Assembly: GCA_020718085.1 (NCBI GenBank) | Contig: DYDB01000004.1 | Coordinates: forward strand, 35,930 to 86,905 | DNA: 50,976 bases | Direction: 5' to 3' | Source: Micavibrio sp. | GTDB lineage: Bacteria > Patescibacteriota > Minisyncoccia > Moranbacterales > GCA-2747515 | Shown: positions 40,005 to 50,000 of the stretch, piece by piece | Numbering within the stretch: the stretch's first letter is position 1 | How the letters are laid out: the number at the start of each line of letters is the position of its first letter | The notes under the pieces: model-generated | Database searches by the model: none | What the model was told of the DNA's origin: nothing | Seen by the model: the letters and a program-made list of their open reading frames with translations, nothing else | Program-made: the position numbers and the translations under genes

Positions 40005-41960
40005 ATGAAAAAAATTCATGTTAAACGTTATCCAAATAATCCAATTTTGGGTCCGGATCGCACGAGCTCGTGGGAAGCACAAGCTGTTTTCAATGGATGT
40101 CCGATCAGAGATGAAAAAGGATATCACTTATTGTATCGTGCACAATCATTTGAGCAGAAATACAAGCAGAACATGATGGAATTATCAACGATCGGGTATA
40201 CATTTAGTGAGGATGGATTGAGCTTTACCGGAGAGCGACGACCGCTTATTGTGCCTGAAAAAGAGTGGGAACAATATGGCTGTGAAGATCCGCGCGTTAC
40301 AAAAATTGACGATACATATTATATTACATACACAGCACTTTCTGATTACCCACACACACCAAAGGGAATTACGATCGGCGTGGCAACGACCAAGGATTTC
40401 AAAACGATTGATGCAAAACATCAAGTGACGAATTTTAATTCTAAGGCGATGGCCTTTTTTCCGGAGCGGATCAATGGAAAGATTGTAGCGATATTTACTA
40501 TGAATACTGACATACCGCCAGTACGCATTATGTTGGTGGAATTTGATACGCCAGAACAAATTTGGGATCGTAAATTCTGGAAGGACTGGGCAGAAGATCT
40601 GGATGCACATACATTGCATTTTCAGCGATCTTTGAACGACCATATTGAAATTGGCGCACCACCAGTAAAAACTGCAGAAGGATGGCTTCTCGTGTATTCA
40701 TATATCAGACAATATCGTACGGAAAATAAAATTTTTGGTATTGAGACAGCGCTCCTTGAATTGGAAAATCCTGTGCATGTTGTGGGACGTAGTGTTGACC
40801 CGCTTATCAAACCGGAAGAAATTTATGAACGTTATGGTGCAGTGCCAAATATTGCATTTCCTTCAGGTGTGACGTTGGACGGTGATGAGATGCGTTTGTA
40901 TTATGGCGCGGCAGATACGGCATGTGCAGTGGCGATGATCTCACTAAGTGAGTTGTTGGATTTTATCAGATTGAAGGATTGTGAAGAATATGTGATGGAC
41001 AATACCGTGCCAGTTGCATTGGAACGCTTTGAAGGTAATCCGATTCTTGAGCCGACACATGATGGTGGATGGGAGTCAAAATATGTGCTCAATCCGACAG
41101 CGATCTATGATGACGGGCTCATTCACATTCTTTATCGTGGACAAGATGAAAACGACACATCTTATGTGGGGCATATGACCACGGAAGATGGATTTCATAT
41201 TGTGAAGAAATACGATCAACCAATTTATGTACCGCGCATTCCTGAAGAGGTGCGAGAAGAGCCGGGAAACTCCGGATGTGAAGATGCGCGTATCACGCGT
41301 GTTGAGGATCGTTTTTACATGTGTTATACGGCGTACAATGGACACGGTCCGGCGCGTGTCGCGTTTACATCAATCGATGTGGATGATTTTCGCAGACAAA
41401 AATGGGATCGTTGGACTATACCGATCTTGATCTCACCGGATGGTATGGATGATAAAAATTCTTGTCTGGTTTCTGAAAAAGTGAATGGAAGATACGTGTT
41501 CTTTCATCGATTAAAACATACAATCTGGTTGGACTATGTAGATGATCTCAATTTTGAAAATGGGCGAACATTGGGTGGACGCAGTGTCATGTGCTCACGT
41601 CCAGACTCATGGGATAGTGAAAAAGTGGGTATTGCGGGACCGCCGTTCAAAGTGGGTAATGAATGGTTGCTTGTATATCATGCACTCTCTAAACATGATG
41701 GACAGTATAGACTTGGTGCGGCAATGTTCGATCTGGAAAAAGGTGCGGTAACAGCACGATTGGATTATCCGATCCTTGAACCACGTGCAGATTATGAAAA
41801 TAAAGGTTTGCGACCCGGCACGGTGTTTTCTTGCGGAGCAGTTCTCCTCAATGACAATCTCTTTGTGTATTATGGAGGTGCAGATGAGGTGGTCTGTGTG
41901 GCAACGATTGAATTTAAAAGTCTTGTGAATGCACTTGAAGAGCAAAAGGCACGACAATAA
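40005..41960 (+). CDS. Tandem two-domain GH130-type protein
   Basis: Two copies of the GH130 pattern: NPILGPDRTSSWEAQAVFN...GCEDPRVTKIDDTYYITYTAL...YYGAADTACAVA, then NPILEPTHDGGWESKYVLNPTAIYDDGLIHILYRG...GCEDARITRVEDRFYMCYTAY...YYGGADEVVCVA. Confidence 0.87.
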   Translation: MKKIHVKRYPNNPILGPDRTSSWEAQAVFNGCPIRDEKGYHLLYRAQSFEQKYKQNMMELSTIGYTFSEDGLSFTGERRPLIVPEKEWEQYGCEDPRVTKIDDTYYITYTALSDYPHTPKGITIGVATTKDFKTIDAKHQVTNFNSKAMAFFPERINGKIVAIFTMNTDIPPVRIMLVEFDTPEQIWDRKFWKDWAEDLDAHTLHFQRSLNDHIEIGAPPVKTAEGWLLVYSYIRQYRTENKIFGIETALLELENPVHVVGRSVDPLIKPEEIYERYGAVPNIAFPSGVTLDGDEMRLYYGAADTACAVAMISLSELLDFIRLKDCEEYVMDNTVPVALERFEGNPILEPTHDGGWESKYVLNPTAIYDDGLIHILYRGQDENDTSYVGHMTTEDGFHIVKKYDQPIYVPRIPEEVREEPGNSGCEDARITRVEDRFYMCYTAYNGHGPARVAFTSIDVDDFRRQKWDRWTIPILISPDGMDDKNSCLVSEKVNGRYVFFHRLKHTIWLDYVDDLNFENGRTLGGRSVMCSRPDSWDSEKVGIAGPPFKVGNEWLLVYHALSKHDGQYRLGAAMFDLEKGAVTARLDYPILEPRADYENKGLRPGTVFSCGAVLLNDNLFVYYGGADEVVCVATIEFKSLVNALEEQKARQ

Positions 41961-41982
41961 ACATTTTTAAAAAAATTATTTA

Positions 41983-42016
41983 CAAAGAGGTATTTCCAGA
42001 AGAAATGCCTCTTTCA
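41983..42016 (+). terminator. Intrinsic terminator after the GH130 pair
   Basis: AAAGAGGTATTTCC-AGA-AGAAATGCCTCTTT with minor mismatches. Confidence 0.65.
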
Positions 42017-42027
42017 TGTTTCATTTC

Positions 42028-42056
42028 TTGACGAATGGGAGTTTTTTCTGTATAAT
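42028..42056 (+). promoter_or_regulatory. Sigma70-type promoter for typA
   Basis: TTGACG (42028-42033), 17-bp spacer, TATAAT (42051-42056). Confidence 0.8.
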
Positions 42057-42067
42057 GGGTAAACGGT

Positions 42068-42126
42068 TGCGCTTTTGCGCAGGTTTTCCGCTTAAGGCGG
42101 AACCAGCCTCTGGCTGGCTTTTTAGT
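42068..42126 (+). promoter_or_regulatory. Three consecutive hairpins in the presumed typA 5' leader
   Basis: TGCGC-TTTT-GCGCA; TTCCGC-TTAAG-GCGGAA; CCAGCC-TCT-GGCTGG followed by CTTTTTAG. Confidence 0.65.
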
Positions 42127-42159
42127 TTAAAAGACATTTGTAAAAACACGTAAACACTT

Positions 42160-43950
42160 TTGAATGTAGTTATGGATATACGCAATATCGCCATTATCGC
42201 ACACGTTGATCATGGCAAAACAACGATCACAGATGCAATTATGCAACAAACAGGCGCATCGAGCGATGGGAGCATGGATAGTGATTCGATTGAAAAGGAG
42301 CGCGGGATCACAATTTATGCCAAAAATACATCTGTGATGTATAAAGATACGAAGATCAATATTGTGGATACACCGGGACATGCTGATTTTGGTTCTGAGG
42401 TGGAGCGTGTTTTGCGTTCCATCGATTCTGTGGTGCTTGTAGTGGATGCACAAGAAGGTCCGATGCCACAAACACGTTTTGTGCTCAAAAAATCTTTAGA
42501 AATCGGACATAAGCCTCTCGTTGTGATCAATAAGATCGATAAACCTGCTGCACGGCTTGGTGAAGTGGAAGAGGAGATCTATGAGCTCTTTCTTGATCTT
42601 GGAGCAAGTGATGAACAACTGGATTTCAAAACAGTGTATGCAATTGCGCGTGAAGGACGTGCGATGATCTCACCGACAGATGATAGTAAAGACATGTCCC
42701 CACTACTTGATGCAGTTTTGCAATATGTTGCTCCGGCAAAGAGCGATACAGATGCACCTTTTCGTTTACAATCATTCTCTCTTGCGTATGATGATTTTTT
42801 GGGACGTATGGCTGTTGCGCGTATCTATGAAGGTGTAGTGAAAAATGGTCCGGTGTTTGTAAAATCACTGGATGGTGCTGTGCGGAAAGCAAAAATTATC
42901 AAACTCTTTACATTTGAGGGAATCAATAAGAAAGTTGTGGAAGAAGCAACAGCTGGAGACATCGTCATGATCGCGGGTATTGAGAATATCGATATTGGAG
43001 AAACAATTTGTATGAATGAAGATGCAGAGGTTTTGCCGGCGATCACTGTGGATGAGCCGACGATCTCTCTTGAATTTCTCGTGAATGATTCACCGTTTGC
43101 AGGTAAGGAAGGACAGTTTGTGACGCGTGAACAGATTCGGGAACGTTTGAAGAAGGAGCTTGAAGTAAATGTGGGTCTTAAAGTGGATTTTTCGGGAGAA
43201 AATTTTACAGTTTCCGGTCGTGGAGAATTACATGTTGCCGTTTTTTTGGAAAATATGCGACGTGAAGGATTTGAAGTTGCCGTATCACAGCCGCGTGTGA
43301 TCATCAAGCATATTGATGGTGTAAAACAAGAGCCGTTTGAAGAAGTTACGGTAACAGTTCCAGAACAATATTCCGGAACAGTGATTGAAAAATTGGGCAA
43401 ACGTAAAGGTACGATGACCGATATGAAACATGGACATGATGGTGTGCGCATGCTTTTTGATGTGCCGACGCGTGGACTATTGGGTTATCGCAATGAGTTT
43501 ATTGTAGATACAAAAGGAGAAGGGATCATCTCCAGTCGTTTTTTGGAATTTCGACCGCATGTTGGTGAGATCAGAAGGCGTGCAGTTGGTTCAATGATCT
43601 CTGGTGAAACAGGAAAAGCTTTAGGTTTTTCTCTTGCAAATTTACAACAACGCGGAGCACTATACGTAGGTGCGAGTACGGAAGTATATGAGGGACAGGT
43701 GATTGGTAATACGGCAAAGGGAGATGAAATGACTGTTAATCCGATCAAGGGGAAGCAACTTACCAATATGCGCGCAAGTGGTACGGATGATGCGATTAAT
43801 CTGACGCCGCCAATCTTGATCACAATTGAAAAAGGTATGGAAGTAATGGCGAGTGATGAATACCTCGAGATCACACCACAAAGTGTGCGATTGCGGAAAA
43901 AATTTCTTACCGAAAATGATCGTATCAAAGCAAAGCGCAAAGGCGCATAG
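42160..43950 (+). CDS. typA: Translational GTPase TypA/BipA
   Basis: [67 protein letters not shown]-terminal [19 protein letters not shown]. The true start may be the Met at 42172. Confidence 0.96.
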   Translation: MNVVMDIRNIAIIAHVDHGKTTITDAIMQQTGASSDGSMDSDSIEKERGITIYAKNTSVMYKDTKINIVDTPGHADFGSEVERVLRSIDSVVLVVDAQEGPMPQTRFVLKKSLEIGHKPLVVINKIDKPAARLGEVEEEIYELFLDLGASDEQLDFKTVYAIAREGRAMISPTDDSKDMSPLLDAVLQYVAPAKSDTDAPFRLQSFSLAYDDFLGRMAVARIYEGVVKNGPVFVKSLDGAVRKAKIIKLFTFEGINKKVVEEATAGDIVMIAGIENIDIGETICMNEDAEVLPAITVDEPTISLEFLVNDSPFAGKEGQFVTREQIRERLKKELEVNVGLKVDFSGENFTVSGRGELHVAVFLENMRREGFEVAVSQPRVIIKHIDGVKQEPFEEVTVTVPEQYSGTVIEKLGKRKGTMTDMKHGHDGVRMLFDVPTRGLLGYRNEFIVDTKGEGIISSRFLEFRPHVGEIRRRAVGSMISGETGKALGFSLANLQQRGALYVGASTEVYEGQVIGNTAKGDEMTVNPIKGKQLTNMRASGTDDAINLTPPILITIEKGMEVMASDEYLEITPQSVRLRKKFLTENDRIKAKRKGA

Positions 43951-43982
43951 GCGTCTATAATTTTGGAGAAATTTAACACAGG

Positions 43983-44016
43983 AAAGCTCACATGATTTTT
44001 TCAGAGTGAGCTTTTT
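43983..44016 (+). terminator. Intrinsic terminator after typA
   Basis: AAGCTCAC-ATGATTTTTTCAGA-GTGAGCTTTTTT. Confidence 0.82.
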
Positions 44017-44049
44017 TGTTTGACTTTTTTCTAATAAAATATAAAACTA

Positions 44050-44058
44050 TGCTATAAT
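44050..44058 (+). promoter_or_regulatory. Extended -10 promoter element of the giant surface protein gene
   Basis: TGC-TATAAT within ATAAAACTATGCTATAATATCCACAG; the same block recurs at about 50895-50920. Confidence 0.6.
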
Positions 44059-44090
44059 ATCCACAGATAAAACAAAATAACCCCCAAAGA

Positions 44091-47000
44091 ATGTTTTCCC
44101 AAAAAACAGACAAAAAAACTGTAAAAAGATCTTTTGTGTTAGCAGGAGGGGTTTTTGCTTTCCTTTTATTTACTTTTAACTTTACAGACTTTCTACTTTC
44201 TCCTGTATTGGCCGCTCCAGATCAAGAACTCACATATCACGGCAAACTCACTGATATTTTGGGACTTTCTGTCGCTGACGGAAATTATGACTTTACACTT
44301 ACAATTTACGACAGTGCAACAGGAGGCGCGTGTCTCTGGACTGCCAGAGGAAATTGTACAACGCCCACAAGTAAATCCATTGCTGTAAGTAAAGGTATTT
44401 TCTCCACAACTTTGGGAGAATCTGGAGATAATCCTCTTAATATCGCATTTGATGCAAACTATTACCTCGAAGTAAAGATCGGATCCAATTCACCCATGTC
44501 TCCTAGAAGAAAGATCACACCAACAGGATTCGCACTTAACACGCAAAGACTCAATGGACTGACAGCGGATAATTATATTGACACATCAGCAACAAGTCAG
44601 ACAAAATCCGGTGCACTTGCAGTCAATGGAAATTTCACAGTCAATACAGATGATTTTTTTGTAGATACGTCTAATGGGAATGTGGGGATTGGCACAATTT
44701 CTCCTTCAGCTAAACTTCACGCAATCAGTACTGCGGAACAGCTTCGCATTGGCTACGACACCTCCAATTATTTCTCCACTACGGTCAACTCTACGGGCAT
44801 GGTTACTTTTAATGCGTCTGGTACTGGTCAAGGATTTACTTTTTCTGACCTTATTACTACTACTCTTGGACTCATTTCTACTGGCTCTCTTACTTTTAAT
44901 GGAGTGACAAATGACATCATTACTGGTACTAATGAGCATTTTTCCATCATGCCTAATGGGACAGGAAATGTTGGTATTGGTACTATCACGCCTACATACA
45001 AGTTGGATATCGCTGGTGCTACCAACACTCGTGATCTTATTACACAAAACCTCATTTTCTCCGGCAACTCTTCAAGCATTCTCAATGCTTACTATGGCTA
45101 CAACGGCTACACCAATTTCTCCGGAGGTATCGGTACCGGAGGCATTGATAGGATAACGAACGCTCAAAGGATCACTAGCACAGGAAATCTCACCAATATC
45201 GGTTCTGTCCAAGCGGGAGAAATAAATTTGACCAGAGGGGGGACTTTTGCAACAAAAGTTGATTATCCCACAGATGCTAATTCCAGAAGTTTGGCTACGG
45301 GAGATCTCAACGGAGATGGCAGATCGGATTTAGCCGTTTTGAACTTGGGGGGCAGTAACGTTTCAGTCCTTATGAACAACGGTGATGGAACCTATATGGC
45401 TAAAGTGGATTATGGCACAGGGATGAATCCCTATGCGGTAGCTCTAGGAGATTTCAATGGCGACAGCAAGCTTGATATGGCAGTTACCAATCTAAGTGAA
45501 AATACTGTATCCATTTTCATCAACAATGGCAACGGCACTTTTGTGGCTGGAGTGACTTATGCTGCTGGATCGGCTCCATACAATATAGCAGTAGGTGATT
45601 TGAATGGCGACGGCAAAGCTGATCTGGTAGTGGGAGCTAATGCTGGAACCACTATCTCGGTATTATTAAACAGTGGCACAGGGACATTTTCTACAAGAAC
45701 AGCCTACACTACGGCCACTGCTCCGAGACACGTTGCTATCGGAGATATTAATGGTGATAGTCGTGCTGATATCGTAGCTTCTAACTACAGCTCCACGTCC
45801 GTTTCAGTTCTGCGAAATAACGGCAATGGCACTTTTGCGGCCAAGACGGATTATGCTACTGGAACCAATCCTTTCGGTGTCGCTATTGGGGATCTCAATG
45901 GTGATGACAAAGCCGATTTGGTTGTGACCAATCTGACAGCTACTTCAGTCTCTGTTCTCCTTAATAGTGGTACCGGCACTTTTCCTTCCAAGACGGATCT
46001 AACCACTGCCACCAATCCGTATAGTGTCGCCATGGGAGACTTTACCGGTGATGGAAAAACTGATCTGGCTGTAACTAATTCCGGATCGGCTTCAGTTTCT
46101 GTTTTTACGAACAATGGTAATGGAACTTTCGGAACTAAAGTGGACTATACAACGGGATTAACTCCTTATTCGGTGGTGAGTCGAGATCTTAACAGCGATG
46201 GAAAAACGGATCTGGCGGTAGCTAACTCTGGTTCTAGTTCAGTTTCTGTTCTTCTCAATCAGCCTCAATCCATGCTCTATGCTCAAGTGTCGACCGGAAA
46301 TGTAGGAATTGGCGCAACACTGCTCTCAGAAAAACTTACAGTGAATGGTGCGATCAATATTGGTAACACATCAAATGCATATGCGGGAACAATGCGTTGG
46401 AACGGATCAGACTTCGAAGGATATGATGGATCGCAGTGGCTTTCACTTACAGGCGGATTAGGTACGGTACAAGCGTTATGGGATGCAAACAATGATACAG
46501 GTATTCAGGTTGAGGAATCCGCAAATGAAGATATGATTCGTTTTGATATTGCTGGCACGGAGCGCATGACTCTAGGAACAACAGGTGATCTAACACTTAG
46601 CGGAAATTTCCTTCCGAATGCAGATGATACATACACGATTGGCGATAATGCACACAGGTGGCAAGATTTGTATTTAGGACCAAATTCATTGCATATTGGT
46701 ACGAGTACATCCGATGAGGGTGTCATCTCGTATGATACGACAAGTAATGTTCTCAATATTGGTACGGATGCTGTGACCAATGGTGATATTGCTTTTAATA
46801 CCGACCAGCTATTTATTGATAGCGTATCGGGTAATGTTGGTATCGGTACAACAATTACAAATGAAAAATTAACCGTGGATGGTTTAATTAGCCTGGCAGA
46901 GCAAACAACTGCACCAAGCGTGGATGCAGGATATGGAAAATTGTATGCAGGGGATGATGGAAAATTGTATTATCAGAATGGTGAAGGAGAAGAGGAAAAC

Positions 47001-50000
47001 ATTAGCCAAGTTAAAAAATTGGTGGAGGATTTTGTGGTTGATGAAGGTTCGTCAGTTAATGCTGGAGATGTGGTGGCGTTTGTAAATGAAACAGTGAAGA
47101 AAGGAGTAAATGTGACCAGCTTTGACAATGCTAGTTATTTTAACAAAGAATTTTATGGTCAATCACAATATATTTCTAATGTAAGGTTGGATAACACTCA
47201 TTTTGTCTTAGTTTATAGTAATAGTGAAAATTCAAATTATGGAACAGCTGTTGTCGGGACAATTTCTGGCACAACTATTACCTACGGTGAGGAATACATT
47301 TTTAATACTGCTTCAACCACATACATTTCAATTGCTTCATTAGACGCAAATCATTTTGTGGTGGCGTATCAAGATGGGGGTAATACTAATTATGGAACAG
47401 CAATTGTTGGTTCAGTGGTTGATTCTTCAATCTCATTTGGAGTAGAATATGTCTTTAACACGGCTTCAACGCCGTATATTGGTGGGGCAACAGCTCTCAA
47501 TACATCGTCTTTTGTAGTGGCATATTCTGATGGAGGCAACTCTTACTATGGTACGGCCATCGTTGGTTCAGTTTCTGGTGCTGTTATTACGTTTGGAGCT
47601 GAAAATGTTTTTAACGCGGCGTCTACACATGACATGTCAATAGCAGCTCTCAATACATCGTCTTTTGTAGTGGCATATTCTGATATAGGCAACTCTTATT
47701 ATGGTACAGCTAGGGTAGGATTAATTTCTGGAATTGATATTTCTTCTTATAGCGCAGAAAGTGTTTTTTCTGCAGCGAGCACTTCAGATGTATCAATTAT
47801 AATCATGGATTCAACACATTTTGTTGTTGGGTATGCGGCCGGTGTCAGCGGATCTTCCATAGTTGGTTTGATCTCTGGAAATACTATTCAGTCTTATGGC
47901 GCTTCGGCCAATTTTGGTTCTGGTGTACAGGATCTATCGCTCTCCACTATTGATGCCACGCATTTTCTCGTGGCAAGCGATAACGGATATGCTAGAATAG
48001 GCGTGCTATCCGGAGTGGCAGTTGCTTTTGGTGCTACAAATTCATTTGTAGGAGCTTCAGATATTTCTTCAGGTGATCCATATATATCAGTTTCAACTAT
48101 TGATTCGAGTCACTTTGTTGTTAATTACAGTAAATATGGTAGTACAACAGGTGTGGGAAGTGTTGTTGTAGGAGAGTTTTCTGGAAACGCTATATCTTCT
48201 TTTGGGGTGGAAACATATATCAATGCGGGAGAATACGGATCTGCAATAAATGATGAAATTTCTATCGCTGTTTTAGACATCTCGCACTTCGTAGTTGTTT
48301 ATGCCGATGATGGGGGTTTGCTGGGACGTACCGCGGGTATAGCTGTTATAGGCACTATATCTAATGGCATTGTTTCGTATGGTGAAGAGTACGATTTTGT
48401 CACATTCTATTCGACCATAGGAGATGTTTCTGTTGCGGCATTAGATTCCACACATTTTGTTATTGGATGGCAGGATAACTATGGAGCTGCAATAGTGGGT
48501 TCAATTTCTGGTACAGCCATTACTTTTGGCGTGGCAAATAATTATAATGTCACTGCGGGTGATACAGGAATGACAAAAATAGAAGTGTTAGACTCCGCGC
48601 ATTTTGTCGTATTATATCGCGATTTGTCGTCGGGATATGCTGTTGCCAGAGTTGGGGTGGTATCCGGAACAACTATTTCATCATATGGCACAGCTGTAAA
48701 TATCAGCGCTGTGGATACAGACCCTGGGAACATACAAAAACTTGATTCCACACATTTTGTTACAACCTATATTATAAATAGCACAGGATTCGGTGTTGCA
48801 AGAGTCAGTTCTGTTTCCGGAACGACCATAACAAATGGAACAGCAAGTAATTTTAATGCAGCTGTCACCACTGGGCGACCGTCGGTTTCTGCTTTAGATT
48901 CAACCCATTTTATTGTCGGATATGTAGATTATGGAGCATCATCTTATGGAACTGCCAGAGCTGCATCAGTGTCTGGCACAACGATCACTTATGGAGCAGA
49001 AAGTGTTTTTAATACAGCGATAACCTCGTATATCTCGGTCTCTGCTTTAGATTCAAATCATTTTGTTGTATCTTATCAGGATGGAGGAAATGCAAATCGT
49101 GGAACTGCACTCAATGGAGTGACATCCGGTACAACTATTGCATCGTATGGGTCGGAAGCTGTTTTCAATCTAAATGATACAAATTATGCAGATATTGCAA
49201 ACCTAGATGACACCCACTTTGTTGTGGCATATAACGATGAGAATGATCCTAATTATGCTACAACTAAAATTGGTGAGACTTCTGACAGATATCTCGGTAT
49301 AGCGCAAGAATCTTGCGCTGCAAATGAATCATGTCCAGTGGCAATTGATGGCATTTCCAATGCACATACCGGACTTACAACAGGTGCAGTTTATTATGTC
49401 ACAGAAGCTGGTGATCTCACTACCACAGACACAGGTTACAAAGTTGGTATGGCAATTTCATCTACAGAGATTGTTATTCAGTCTCAAGGAAGCACAAATC
49501 AAGGGGATATGTATTTTGGTGACATGATCTTTGCCAATGATTTTCGTATTACAGAACAATTGGGCAGTCCACTGGGGCTGATATTCAAAAATCATCTGGA
49601 TCAAGAGATTATGACGCTTGATGAATTGGGCAACATGAGAATTACCGGACAGATCAGTGCAAAAACTATGAACATTGGAGATCATTTTTTTGTGGATACT
49701 GTGGGCAATGTTGGCATTGGCACAGCCATGCCGACACAACCCCTCACTGTTTTTAATGGTACGACAACGGGGACATATACCACAGAAGGTTGGTCACATT
49801 CGTCGGATGCGCGATTAAAAACAAATGTCACACCGATTGATGGTTCGTTGCAAAAAGTTATGGCACTCAATGATGTATATTTTAATTGGATCAATGATCC
49901 ACAGGGTAATCGTCAAGTGGGATTTGTTGCTCAAGAAGTAATGAATGTTTTGCCTGAGGTGGTCACAGGCAATGAGAAAGACGGGTATGGTATTGCATAT

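Noticed and set aside
42825-43451. 208-aa minus-strand ORF within typA
   Set aside because: Antisense to a highly conserved housekeeping gene, with Ser/Thr-rich shadow composition.
44020-44058. TTGACT/TATAAT pair upstream of the giant gene considered as a full -35/-10 promoter
   Set aside because: The spacer is 27 bp, too long for sigma70; an extended -10 (TGC-TATAAT) is the better reading.
47178-49275. Regular repeat array considered as a CRISPR-like or minisatellite locus
   Set aside because: Units are divergent at DNA level, in frame, and conserved at protein level; there are no constant repeat and unique spacer pairs.
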